From contig CAJUDO010000013.1 in assembly GCA_910585405.1 (NCBI GenBank), positions 1 through 64,000 of the forward strand: a DNA stretch of 64,000 nt. The letters run 5' to 3'. Below the pieces are notes generated by a model, which was not told where the DNA came from, did no database searches, and saw only the letters and a program-made list of their open reading frames with translations. Of the stretch, positions 43,699-52,093 are shown piece by piece. Position numbers and translations under genes: made by a program. The first letter of the stretch is position 1. Each line of letters begins with the position of its first letter. Origin of the DNA: an uncultured Peptococcaceae bacterium (lineage in GTDB: Bacteria > Bacillota > Peptococcia > Peptococcales > Peptococcaceae).

Positions 43699-44109
43699 TT
43701 ACAGCTTGATTTCATTGGTTTTCTTCGTCAAGCCGTTAAGCAGCAATTCTAAAATCGTTTTGACCTTTGCCCCGCTGGGCCCGCGATTTTCTACGGCGCC
43801 ATCTGTACCAATCCACACGCGATTTTCTTCTTCCCCGTCCAACCATGTCGTAGCAAATCCATCTAAAAAGGGTTTGTCTGCCAGAATCTGCCCTTCCGAT
43901 AACAGAATATATTCCATCTCACCGCTACTGTAATAAGCTGTCAAATAACGACGAAAATGCAAGGTTAGACGTTCTTGTTGTACATAACAGCTGTGCAGAA
44001 GCAATGCCAACTGACCCAGCAGCGCGTTGTCCAACACCGCACCGGCCTGCCCTGCCTCCTCCTCCAAAATCCAGGTATCATTTTGCTTTGTTACTTTATA
44101 AAACTCCAC
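43699..44109 (-). CDS. Uncharacterised protein between aroK and thiD
   Basis: A 136-aa protein starting at a GTG whose ribosome binding site GGGAG lies inside the last codons of aroK, so the two overlap by 14 bp. It shows alternating hydrophobic and polar strands and ends with a helical KVKTILELLLNGLTKKTNEI. There are no metal or nucleotide motifs and one cysteine. I do not recognise the family; the overlap suggests co-expression with aroK and thiD. Confidence 0.6.
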   Translation of the reverse strand: MEFYKVTKQNDTWILEEEAGQAGAVLDNALLGQLALLLHSCYVQQERLTLHFRRYLTAYYSSGEMEYILLSEGQILADKPFLDGFATTWLDGEEENRVWIGTDGAVENRGPSGAKVKTILELLLNGLTKKTNEIKL

Positions 44110-44620
44110 GGCACTCACGCTCCCATGCACTGCAAATAATTTCAATAATCTCCAGAAACTCTTTTTCTGTTGTATCAATCACTAGATCGGACACCTTTTC
44201 CCAACACATTTGACCTTGATACAAACGATAGAGCCCATCTAATTCTGTCGAATGCCGCAACAATGGGCGATTGCTTTTGCGTGCCACCCTCCGCTGCAGA
44301 ATTCTCGGCTCTGCCTTCAAATAAACCAACATACCCGACTGATGCATCATCTGCAGTCGTTCTGGATCTGGTTCCAAGGTGCCACCGGTAGCAATCACAC
44401 AGTTTTCCTTATGCAGTAATTTACATAAAACCAGATCTTCCTCAGAGCGAAAACGAACTTTCCCGCATTTCCAATATAAAGTCATCAAGTCCAACCCTGT
44501 CACCGACTCCATTTCTATGTCCGTGTCATAAAAATTCATTTGCAATCTTTGTGCCAATCTGCGACCAACAGAGCTTTTCCCTGTGCCCATGAAGCCAACC
44601 AGAATTATGTTTTTTTTCAC
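44096..44620 (-). CDS. aroK: Shikimate kinase
   Basis: A 174-aa shikimate kinase converting shikimate to shikimate 3-phosphate. Walker A is IILVGFMGTGKSSVGRRLA (about residues 5-23). The shikimate site appears around FYDTDIEMESVTGLDLM, followed by FRSEEDLVLCKLL and IATGGTLEPDPE. The lid segment ILQRRVARKSNRPLLR is complete. The GTG at 44620 has GGGAGG eight bases upstream. It supplies chorismate for the pheA product. Confidence 0.93.
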   Translation of the reverse strand: MKKNIILVGFMGTGKSSVGRRLAQRLQMNFYDTDIEMESVTGLDLMTLYWKCGKVRFRSEEDLVLCKLLHKENCVIATGGTLEPDPERLQMMHQSGMLVYLKAEPRILQRRVARKSNRPLLRHSTELDGLYRLYQGQMCWEKVSDLVIDTTEKEFLEIIEIICSAWERECRGVL

Positions 44621-44650
44621 ACTGTTAACCTCCCAGAACGCAATCTTATA

Positions 44651-44693
44651 TGAAAAATAGACCACATTGCACTGCCATGTGGTCTATTTTTCA
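44651..44693 (-). terminator. Terminator of the cupin gene
   Basis: A perfect 16-bp stem, TGAAAAATAGACCACA (44651-44666) with its complement (44678-44693), with A and T runs in the arms. It lies directly after the cupin stop at 44697. Confidence 0.85.
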
Positions 44694-44696
44694 TAA

Positions 44697-45044
44697 TTAA
44701 GCTTCTCCTCTAATCGGCACAATGCAAATAAATTCCAAAGGGTTTTCTCCCGTATTCGTAAAACAGTGATCTTCATTAGATGGTACATAGGCACAATCTC
44801 CTGCACCTATGGTATACTCCTTATCTGCAATCATCAAAGTCCCTTGCCCAGAAATCACATAATTGATATGAGGCCAATCATGACGATGTGCAGGAGAATT
44901 TCCATTTGCTTCCAAAGTGATAATGCGCATCACATAATCTTCCCAACCCTGCTCCGGTCCAACTGCAACTTGCTTCCATGCGCCTTTTGCGCCGCCTGGG
45001 GTCATATCAATCTTTGGCATATCTTTTGTATTTCCTACAAACAT
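44697..45044 (-). CDS. Cupin-domain protein
   Basis: A 115-aa single-domain cupin. The first metal motif appears in HRHDWPHINYVISGQG (His-x-His ... Glu-like position is replaced), and the second in EDHCFTNTGENPLEFI. A beta-barrel pattern is clear. The ATG at 45044 has GGAG eight bases upstream. It is immediately downstream of spo0A but has its own terminator. The substrate is unknown. Confidence 0.8.
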   Translation of the reverse strand: MFVGNTKDMPKIDMTPGGAKGAWKQVAVGPEQGWEDYVMRIITLEANGNSPAHRHDWPHINYVISGQGTLMIADKEYTIGAGDCAYVPSNEDHCFTNTGENPLEFICIVPIRGEA

Positions 45045-45124
45045 GTTCATCACTCCACTCGCATATTTGTCTTTATTATATCAATATTTGTGGAGAAGAT
45101 AAATAGCAGATACATAAAAATCTT

Positions 45125-45928
45125 TTAATAATTTAGTCGAATCCGATCTGACACCATAGCAATAAACTCCGAGTTGGTGGGCTTGCCCTTTTCCAAATTG
45201 ATTGTATAACCAAAATATTCCGTCATCAAATCAATATTGCCCCGCCCCCAGGCCAGTTCAATGGCATGCCGAATGGCACGTTCAACTCTGCTGGGCGTTG
45301 TGTCATATTTCAAAGCAATTTTTGGATATAAATCTTTCGTAATCCCGCTGAGCAGATGCACATCTTCCAGCGTCATCAAAATTGCATCCCGCAAATACTG
45401 ATATCCTTTTACATGTGCTGGCACACCCATATCATGTAGTAAAGAGGTGACCTCCACTTCTACAGGTTTACGCTGTTTTACTTGTCTTACCTGGTACACC
45501 GACGCAGGCTCAGCCAATGCTAGGTTTCCCATTGTGCCGCCATTTTCCCGCCCCACATTGGGATAAAAACGGCAAACATCTTTAATTCGTTCATAAATGC
45601 CTTCCATATCAAAGGGCTTTACTAAGTAGTCCGATGCACCCTTCATCATCACGCGCTGAATCATCGCGTCATTGGCAAAGGCCGTAAGCATAATAACTTT
45701 TGGCCGTACAGACAAATTTTGCATGCGGTCCAATACGCCTAAACCATCTAAACGGGGCATAATCAAATCCAATAAGACAAGATCCGGCTCCAAACGCTCT
45801 ATTTTTTCTAAGCAATCCCAACCATCTATCGCTGTGCCCACTACTTCAATATCTGATTTTTCTCCTAAAAAATTTGCTAAAATATTGGTAAATTGCTGAT
45901 TATCATCTGTCAATAATACTTTAAACAT
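45125..45928 (-). CDS. spo0A: Sporulation master regulator Spo0A
   Basis: A 267-aa Spo0A. The receiver domain shows the acidic pair in LTDDNQQF (Asp about 8-9), the phosphorylated aspartate in LVLLDLIMPRLDGL (about 55), and the lysine in DYLVKPFD (about 105). The C-terminal DNA-binding domain contains LLHDMGVPAHVKGYQYLRDA and SRVERAIRHAIELAWGRGN (recognition helix), then the conserved end PTNSEFIAMVSDRIRL. It proves a sporulation lineage. Usually spoIVB precedes it; here a LytM-like gene lies upstream. Confidence 0.99.
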   Translation of the reverse strand: MFKVLLTDDNQQFTNILANFLGEKSDIEVVGTAIDGWDCLEKIERLEPDLVLLDLIMPRLDGLGVLDRMQNLSVRPKVIMLTAFANDAMIQRVMMKGASDYLVKPFDMEGIYERIKDVCRFYPNVGRENGGTMGNLALAEPASVYQVRQVKQRKPVEVEVTSLLHDMGVPAHVKGYQYLRDAILMTLEDVHLLSGITKDLYPKIALKYDTTPSRVERAIRHAIELAWGRGNIDLMTEYFGYTINLEKGKPTNSEFIAMVSDRIRLNY

Positions 45929-46194
45929 ATATCCTGCACTCCTTTTTCTCTCGCTAGTCTTGATTATCCTGCTAACTTCCCCGAATATAAACTCGTCCTC
46001 CTTTTGCAGCCTCGGATTTCTTCATTTTTGGAAAATTAAGTTCTTTAATGTAAATATTTACTAATTAAATATTACCTTATTTTTACAAAAAATGCAAGAA
46101 CTTTTTTACTATTTTTCCCAAAGACTTTTTTGTATTACAAATTTTTCTGAAATAAACACAAATTATTCCCTTTTTATCAACGCTTTGCCGACAG
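45929..46194. other. AT-rich regulatory interval upstream of spo0A
   Basis: Contains a GTAAATATTTAC palindrome at 46050-46061 and runs of T. No gene was found. It is the probable promoter region of spo0A, but no clear sigma-H or sigma-A box could be assigned. Confidence 0.4.
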
Positions 46195-46222
46195 AAAAGG
46201 AGCACCGTATCCGATGCTCCTT
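46195..46222 (-). terminator. Terminator of the LytM-like gene
   Basis: On the minus strand AAGGAGCA pairs with TGCTCCTT, followed by TTC. It separates this unit from spo0A downstream. Confidence 0.75.
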
Positions 46223-46237
46223 ACATTCCCATATTAT

Positions 46238-46903
46238 CTAAGACGGATCTGCCGCCTGCCCATTTAATAAGTCTAAAGGATTCACTGGCTCACCCAAATA
46301 ACGGGCAGCAAAATAAAAATTTCCTTCTTCGGCTTGTTGTTGTGTGTTACCAATGATTTGTCCTTTTTGTACTGGCTCATTCAACTGCACGTTACATTGT
46401 GCGCAATATCCATAAATGGTAACTAAACCATTGGCATGGGAAATTTCTATCGTATAGGTATCTCCTTCTCTTTGTACATCTGTTACAGTTCCGCTGTATG
46501 CCGCACGAATTCCCTCCTCCGGCTCAGCAGCAATCCATAAGCCGTCTTGAAATCTTGCCGATAATTGCGTGTTATCCCAACCATAGGCATTCAATACTCT
46601 CCCACTAACAGGCACGGCCATTGTTTCCTGTACTGAATGGGCAACTGTATTGACGCTGATTGCAGCTTCATCTGTAAGGCTGTCCATAGAAAAATCAGAA
46701 AAAAATTGCATTACCGGCGCTAAATCCGCATCTGCAGTAAAACTTTCCCGCAAAAATTGCTGCCATTGTAAACTGCTTGGCGTAGTACCTTGAAAAATGC
46801 TTAATACCAGAAAAAAAACACCTAACGAGCCAGCTATCTGTCCAAAAAAGCGCCAGAAAGCCCTGCTTGGTGTTTTCCATTTTCCCCTTGAAGGTTCCAT
46901 CAT
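46238..46903 (-). CDS. LytM/M23-like protein lacking zinc ligands (SpoIVFA/SpoIIQ-like)
   Basis: A 221-aa membrane-anchored protein. One hydrophobic segment lies near residues 23-45. The extracytoplasmic part ends in a LytM fold (about 135-215): GLWIAAEPEEGIRAAYSGTV, then SHANGLVTIYGYCAQCNV and YFAARYLGEPVNPLDLLNG. The histidine and aspartate positions that bind zinc in active M23 endopeptidases are replaced (GLW, YGYCA, NFYFAAR). This fits SpoIVFA or SpoIIQ, sporulation proteins that use a dead LytM domain for contacts across the forespore membranes. The ATG at 46903 has a GGGGGGAG site. Confidence 0.7.
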   Translation of the reverse strand: MMEPSRGKWKTPSRAFWRFFGQIAGSLGVFFLVLSIFQGTTPSSLQWQQFLRESFTADADLAPVMQFFSDFSMDSLTDEAAISVNTVAHSVQETMAVPVSGRVLNAYGWDNTQLSARFQDGLWIAAEPEEGIRAAYSGTVTDVQREGDTYTIEISHANGLVTIYGYCAQCNVQLNEPVQKGQIIGNTQQQAEEGNFYFAARYLGEPVNPLDLLNGQAADPS

Positions 46904-46992
46904 GATTTTCTCCCCCCGTTTCCCAGTGATATAGTAAATATATACACTGGCAGAAAAAGAAATATGACCAGTTTTTTTATTCATTTACTTTT

Positions 46993-48036
46993 TTAAAACA
47001 TTGCCGTTTGCTCATTATAGCTGCCTAAAAATTTAAAGTATCCCAGTTGATTATTCAAATCATTCAAGAGCCAACGTACCTGAACATTGTCACAACGGCC
47101 CTCTACATCCAGATAAAACAAATACTCAAATTTTTTCTCTGGATAAGGGCGGGATTCCAATTTGCAAAGATTCAGATTATTCATTGCAAATTTGTGTAAT
47201 AAGTGATAAAGTGCCCCCGGTTTGTGAGGAACAGCCAAGCACAAACTTATTTTGTTTGCATCTGCAGAAAATCCCGGCGTTTTACTGATACAGATAAAGC
47301 GAGTAGCGTTGCCTGTAATATCCTGCACATCCTCCTGTAAAATATGCATCTGATACAATTGCGCACATTTAGACGAAGCAATTGCCCCCAAACAAGGATT
47401 GTTTTGTTCCGCCACAAACTTGGCTGCTGCCGCAGTGTTGGAATATTCATGAAAACGGATATAAGGATTGGCTGCCTGCAACTCTGAACATTGACTCAAT
47501 GCCTGAGAATGGGAATACACATCAGTCAGCTGTGCCAGATCACTCTCTCCAGCTGTCAATAAATTATGACGTACCAATACCTTCGTATCTTTGATGATAT
47601 AAAAATTATGTTTACGCATTAAATCATAAACCTGCGCTACTGAACCTGCTGTGGAATTCTCAATAGGAAGGATTCCATACTCCACTTTTTCATTTTCTAC
47701 TGCCCGGAATACGTCTTCAAACTGCCCATAGAAATGAATATCCGGTTCTGTAAAAAATTGATCTGCCGCCTGATGAGAATAAGAACCCTCCACGCCCTGG
47801 CAGGCAACACAGGCTTTTTTGGGCATCTCTGCTCTGGCATCTAAAATTTTATCCAGCTCCGAATGATAATCGGCACCAGGTAATACATTCTCTCCCATAT
47901 TCAATAGATCCCGCAACAAACTCTCGCTCTCTTGCACCAAATTTTTACGTTCTCCGTAAAGATGTTCTATTTCTTGCTCCATAGCAGCAATTTGCTGCTG
48001 TAAATTATGAATTTGTTTGATTCGTTCCTGTTTCAT
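46993..48036 (-). CDS. pheA: Prephenate dehydratase with N-terminal extension
   Basis: A 347-aa protein that makes phenylpyruvate from prephenate. The dehydratase domain (about residues 76-255) shows GVEGSYSHQAADQFF, YGILPIENSTAGSVAQVYDL, SHSQALSQC and ATRFICISKTP. The ACT domain follows with KPGALYHLLHKFA and CKLESRPYPEKKFEYLF, which binds phenylalanine for feedback control. The N-terminal 75 residues are coiled-coil-like (LQQQIAAMEQEIEHLYGERK) and look like a vestigial chorismate mutase helix. It starts 31 bp inside the permease gene. Confidence 0.93.
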   Translation of the reverse strand: MKQERIKQIHNLQQQIAAMEQEIEHLYGERKNLVQESESLLRDLLNMGENVLPGADYHSELDKILDARAEMPKKACVACQGVEGSYSHQAADQFFTEPDIHFYGQFEDVFRAVENEKVEYGILPIENSTAGSVAQVYDLMRKHNFYIIKDTKVLVRHNLLTAGESDLAQLTDVYSHSQALSQCSELQAANPYIRFHEYSNTAAAAKFVAEQNNPCLGAIASSKCAQLYQMHILQEDVQDITGNATRFICISKTPGFSADANKISLCLAVPHKPGALYHLLHKFAMNNLNLCKLESRPYPEKKFEYLFYLDVEGRCDNVQVRWLLNDLNNQLGYFKFLGSYNEQTAMF

Positions 48037-49240
48037 CCTTTTTCTCCTCTTTTACCAAATAAGGATTTTTTCCTCCGTCTACATAATCTCCTGTGCCAAG
48101 AGGCAGCTTTTTAGTTTCTAATCGTTGACGAACATATGCTTTAAACAATGTATATAATACTGCAACTGTCGGCACGCCTAAAATCATACCGGCAAAACCG
48201 GCCAACCCGCCGCCCACCAAAATTGCAAACATCACCCAAATTGCCGGCAAACCCGTTGTGCCGCCAAGAATCTTGGGTCCAATAATATTACCGTCAATTT
48301 GCTGCAAAATCAAAATGAACAATAAAAACCATATCGCTTGAATAGGATTTACGATGAAAATTATGAAAGCGCTGGGAATGGCACCAATAAACGGCCCGAA
48401 AAAGGGCACAACATTGGTCACACCAATAATCACGCTGATCAACAGTGCATAAGGCATCTTCATAATACTTAAGCAAATGAAAGCCAATATGCCAATAATC
48501 AGCGAATCAATAAGTTTTCCGTTGATAAACCCATTAAAGGTCGTATTGGTTAATCGCCCCACATAGAGCAAATTTTCTACAGTTTTTTTGCTAAACAATG
48601 CGTAAAGCACTTTGCGCAGCTGCGCAAAAAATTCTTCACGACTCATCAGCAGATATACAGAAATAATCAACGCAACAAAAAAATCTACAACACCACTGGT
48701 TACCTGACCGGTAAGTCCCAATAATCTCTGAACCCCGCTCAAAAATAAGGAGCTGCTGAAAGAAAGTATCTGTTCCCAAGTTCCAAGTAATTGCTGATAA
48801 AGTTCTGGATCAATGTGGAATTGCTTATCCAGGGCATTTACCCAGATTTCCATATAGTGGTCCAGATTCAAAGCAAAATCCTGCACATTTTTTACCAGCG
48901 TAACAATACTGTCTATCAATTGAGGTACTAAAAATGCCATTAAAAGGCTAATCAATACTGCAAATATTACCATTACCAACAAAACCGAAAGCGCCCGGCG
49001 CAGTTTGTTGTGCTTCAGAAAGGAGCACAGGCATTTATCAAAATATTTCACCGGACTGTTCAGCAAAAAAGCAATCATAAACCCATAAACAAAGGGCCGT
49101 AAAATAGCCAATACGGTGCCTGTGAAGCCACGGATTGCATCCAAATGCAGCAGCGCAAAATAATAAGAAATACCTACTACCGCCACAGCGATATTCGCCA
49201 GCATTCTGTTGCGGGCTTCTCTGTTGAAATTCAGTTTCAT
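48005..49240 (-). CDS. AI-2E-family transporter (YtvI/DUF20)
   Basis: A 411-aa integral membrane protein of the AI-2E (DUF20/UPF0118) family with about eight hydrophobic segments. The family features GIRGFTGTVLAILRPFVYGF-like (about residues 36-56) and NVVPFFGPFIGAIPSAFIIF (about 292-311) and GPKILGGTTGLPAIWVMFAI are present. The C-terminal tail is charged. It overlaps pheA by 32 bp. Substrates of this family are varied and not predictable. Confidence 0.9.
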   Translation of the reverse strand: MKLNFNREARNRMLANIAVAVVGISYYFALLHLDAIRGFTGTVLAILRPFVYGFMIAFLLNSPVKYFDKCLCSFLKHNKLRRALSVLLVMVIFAVLISLLMAFLVPQLIDSIVTLVKNVQDFALNLDHYMEIWVNALDKQFHIDPELYQQLLGTWEQILSFSSSLFLSGVQRLLGLTGQVTSGVVDFFVALIISVYLLMSREEFFAQLRKVLYALFSKKTVENLLYVGRLTNTTFNGFINGKLIDSLIIGILAFICLSIMKMPYALLISVIIGVTNVVPFFGPFIGAIPSAFIIFIVNPIQAIWFLLFILILQQIDGNIIGPKILGGTTGLPAIWVMFAILVGGGLAGFAGMILGVPTVAVLYTLFKAYVRQRLETKKLPLGTGDYVDGGKNPYLVKEEKKDETGTNQTNS

Positions 49241-49278
49241 TCACCCTTCACCGCCTTGTTAGACTGTGCTAAAAATAC

Positions 49279-50754
49279 TTATCTTTTATTATACACTTTT
49301 TTTTGATGTTGTAAAATTGTTTTTAGAAATATTTCACCATACTTTGCGACTGTATCGTCTTCCAGTCCCGCAAGCTGCTTTAAAGCCAGTATACTCACCG
49401 GCTGCTTCTGGGCTAATTCCTGCAGGAGCTCATCGCTTAAAATCTCATAAGAAGGTACGCCCTCCTCAATGGCCGCCAACAGCCGCGCTGACCGCAAGGC
49501 ATTTAGCAGCTCTTCCTCTGCCTGCTGAATTTTTGGTTTTCCCAAGCTCACTTCACAGCAATTGCTGCAGCCCTGACAATGATCCGCCGCCTTTTCGCCA
49601 AAATATTGCAAAATCTGTTGCCGCAGACAGCGCTTCGTCGTTGCATACTGTACCATCGCATCCAGCTTCTGCAGTTCGATTGCGAAACGTTCCTCCGATT
49701 TACCACTTTGCTCCAGAAGATAACGATTTACATGCACATCGGCATAGGAAAAAAAGAGCACGCACAAGCTGGGCAAGCCATCACGCCCCGCCCGTCCGAT
49801 TTCCTGATAATAGGACTCGATATTCTTCGGCAAATTGTAGTGTACCACATAACGCACATCCGCTTTATTGATCCCCATCCCAAAGGCATTAGTGGCCACA
49901 ATCAAATCTATTTGCTCCTGCAAAAATTTCTCCTGGTTTTCATTGCGCTCCCAGTCCTCCATGCCTCCATGATAACGCAAAACAGGAATACCTGCCCGCC
50001 GCAGCATATCCCATACCTTGTCTACTTCCTTTCGCGTATTGCAATAGATGATCCCTGACTGGCCTTTGTGGGCTTCTACAAACTGCAGCAGCGCTTCCTT
50101 ACGGTTTCCATCCCGTTCTACAGCCAAAATCAGATTCGCCCTGTTAAAGCTTGCCCTGTAAATGTTGGGACGCATCAGCTCCAACTGCTGAATAATATCA
50201 CCCCGCGTTTCCGCTGTCGCGGTCGCCGTAAAGGCAGCCACCACCGGCCGAACGGGCAGGCTGCGGATAAACCGGCTGATTTCATGATAGCTGGGCCTGA
50301 AATCATGGCCCCACTGGGATACACAATGGGCTTCATCCACTGCCACCAGACTTATCTTCTGTCTACGCAGTAACGATAAAAAATCTCCGGAACGCAAACG
50401 CTCCGGAGCAATATACAAAATCTGAATCTGTCCGGCTTGAATTTGCCGCCGCAGTTGTTGATACTGCTCTCCATCCAGCATACTGTTCATACAGGCCGCA
50501 CAAATGCCCAATCGCACCAGCTGATCCACCTGATCCTTCATCAACGAGATCAGAGGCGAGATCACCAGCGTCAAACCATCCAGCATAAGCGCCGGAATTT
50601 GATAGCACAGAGATTTTCCGCCCCCTGTGGGCATCACCACAAAGGTGTCCTCTCCATTCAGAATCGACGCAATTGCTTTTTGCTGAATGGGCTTGAAGCC
50701 TTTATATCCATAATATTTGCGCAATACTGCCTGGGCCTCTTCCATTTTATCCAT
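49279..50754 (-). CDS. recQ: RecQ-type DNA helicase, short form
   Basis: A 491-aa 3'-5' helicase. Walker A is VVMPTGGGKSLCYQIPALML, motif II VAVDEAHCVSQWGHDF, and motif VI YYQEIGRAGRDGLPSL. A zinc-binding set (CLRQQILQYFGEKAADHC then CSNCC) follows near residue 375. The sequence then passes directly into an HRDC-like domain (about 425-491), so the winged-helix part of the RQC domain is missing. It resembles the shorter RecQ/RecS proteins of Bacillota. The ATG at 50754 has GGAGATGA upstream and overlaps the plsC stop. Confidence 0.93.
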   Translation of the reverse strand: MDKMEEAQAVLRKYYGYKGFKPIQQKAIASILNGEDTFVVMPTGGGKSLCYQIPALMLDGLTLVISPLISLMKDQVDQLVRLGICAACMNSMLDGEQYQQLRRQIQAGQIQILYIAPERLRSGDFLSLLRRQKISLVAVDEAHCVSQWGHDFRPSYHEISRFIRSLPVRPVVAAFTATATAETRGDIIQQLELMRPNIYRASFNRANLILAVERDGNRKEALLQFVEAHKGQSGIIYCNTRKEVDKVWDMLRRAGIPVLRYHGGMEDWERNENQEKFLQEQIDLIVATNAFGMGINKADVRYVVHYNLPKNIESYYQEIGRAGRDGLPSLCVLFFSYADVHVNRYLLEQSGKSEERFAIELQKLDAMVQYATTKRCLRQQILQYFGEKAADHCQGCSNCCEVSLGKPKIQQAEEELLNALRSARLLAAIEEGVPSYEILSDELLQELAQKQPVSILALKQLAGLEDDTVAKYGEIFLKTILQHQKKVYNKR

Positions 50755-51508
50755 GCAGCTCATCTCCATTTTTCTCAGGCACACTTTGCCCCAAGGCTTG
50801 TGCAATCTGGCTTTTTACCATCGCGGCCAGTTCCTTGCTGTCCATCGCCTGAACCTGCTCTGCCAAAATCGGCGGCAATACCGTCACTGTCACATTCTTT
50901 TTATACATGAAAAAGCTGCCCCGTGGCATAATATCATGCGCGCCGTCTATTGCTACGGGCACAATCATCACCTTGCCCTTTTGCGCCGCCTTCAAACTGC
51001 CTGCCTTAAATTCTCCTAATGTGCCATCCACGCTGCGGGTGCCTTCAGGATAGAGCACCATACTGTGCCCCTGTTGCAACAGTTTTGCAGTCTGTAAAAT
51101 TGCCGTCAGCGCTTTTCGCGCATCGCCCCGTGCAATCAAGACACATTTCATGTGTACAATCCACTTCTTGAAAAAAGGAATCTTCCCAATCTCCTCTTTG
51201 GCCACAAAGCCTATGGGTCTGGCAATGACAGACATCAGCACAGGAATATCTATATAGCTTTGATGGTTGGCAACATACAGCGCCACCCCTTCTTCCGGTA
51301 GATTTTCCGCGCCATGCACCGTAATTTTGCCGCCGGTCAAGGCCACAATTCGTTTTGCCATACTTCGCGCATACGCATAAATCTTTTCCGTCACCAGTTG
51401 TTCGCCCAGTTGCGCTTTCTTTTTTTGCAGATAATTAAAATAAGGAACACCGCAAATCACGACAAGACCCAAATAAACATAGACAGCTAAAGTGCGAATT
51501 AATTTCAT
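50747..51508 (-). CDS. plsC: 1-acyl-sn-glycerol-3-phosphate acyltransferase
   Basis: A 253-aa membrane acyltransferase that makes phosphatidic acid from lysophosphatidic acid. A hydrophobic N-terminus is followed by the motif VANHQSYIDIPVLM (block I, about residue 81). KKWIVHMKCVLIARGDARKA (block II), LYPEGTRSVDGTLGEFKAGS (block III) and VPVAIDGAHDIMPRG (block IV) complete the catalytic core. The gene has an AAGGAG site. It overlaps recQ by eight bases. Confidence 0.95.
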   Translation of the reverse strand: MKLIRTLAVYVYLGLVVICGVPYFNYLQKKKAQLGEQLVTEKIYAYARSMAKRIVALTGGKITVHGAENLPEEGVALYVANHQSYIDIPVLMSVIARPIGFVAKEEIGKIPFFKKWIVHMKCVLIARGDARKALTAILQTAKLLQQGHSMVLYPEGTRSVDGTLGEFKAGSLKAAQKGKVMIVPVAIDGAHDIMPRGSFFMYKKNVTVTVLPPILAEQVQAMDSKELAAMVKSQIAQALGQSVPEKNGDELHG

Positions 51509-51780
51509 TTTGCAATCTCTCCTTTTTTCTTTCCTCTGTTATTTTAGCATGTCCCATGCCGCTTGACAACTGCAATCTCCCTTTAAAACACACAAAAAGA
51601 GAAACAAGTGCTTGAATCATCAGCTAAAGCTATCTGTACGTTTTTCACATATAAAGGTTCAATTCCTAACCGGCACAAATAAAAATGCCAGTTTATCGTA
51701 ATTGCAAACTATCAAATCAGCTTGTCCATTTATTTATTACTTTGGATACCTTATTCATATCTGCAATGCAATATTTTGTA
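51509..51780. other. Gene-free interval upstream of plsC
   Basis: About 270 bp holding the plsC promoter region and AT-rich DNA. A plus-strand ORF of 72 codons (51722-51940) lacks a ribosome binding site and overlaps the spo0E-like gene. Nothing else is recognised. Confidence 0.4.
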
Positions 51781-51824
51781 CCAAAATAAATACAGCAGGA
51801 AAGCGTCATCTATCCTGCTGTATT
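51781..51824 (-). terminator. Terminator of the Spo0E-like gene
   Basis: On the minus strand AATACAGCAGGA pairs with TCCTGCTGTATT, followed by TATTTTGG. It lies 83 bp beyond the stop at 51907. Confidence 0.75.
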
Positions 51825-51906
51825 CATTCTTCATATCTCATTCTATAATCCCATCACCTAAAGCAGCACATTGGGTATTTTATACTGCCTCCTCTTTTTT
51901 CATTTG

Positions 51907-52071
51907 TCACGCTACTGTGTCGCATTTACGCTGTAAATAGGCCGAAATCAGCTTATCCAACTCTTGGCTCTTCTCCAGTACAGCAGCTGCCAGCAATGCA
52001 TTTCCCTGCTCCACCAACTGCATCATCTCTGCCCGCAAATGATTAATTTCATGCAAATCCTCCGCTCCCAT
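51907..52071 (-). CDS. Spo0E-family aspartyl-phosphate phosphatase
   Basis: A 54-aa Spo0E-like phosphatase, which dephosphorylates Spo0A-P and delays sporulation. The two helices of the family are visible: EINHLRAEMMQLVEQGNALL and VLEKSQELDKLISAYLQRK. The SQELD signature (residues 35-39) includes the key Asp and Ser. A good AAAGGTGG ribosome binding site precedes the ATG at 52071, and a terminator follows. It is read in the same direction as the nitroreductase gene, 22 bp after its stop. Confidence 0.88.
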   Translation of the reverse strand: MGAEDLHEINHLRAEMMQLVEQGNALLAAAVLEKSQELDKLISAYLQRKCDTVA

Positions 52072-52093
52072 CGTGCACCACCTTTTGCTATGT

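Noticed and set aside
51722..51940. 72-codon plus-strand ORF
   Set aside because: No ribosome binding site, no domain, and it overlaps the better-supported Spo0E-like gene.
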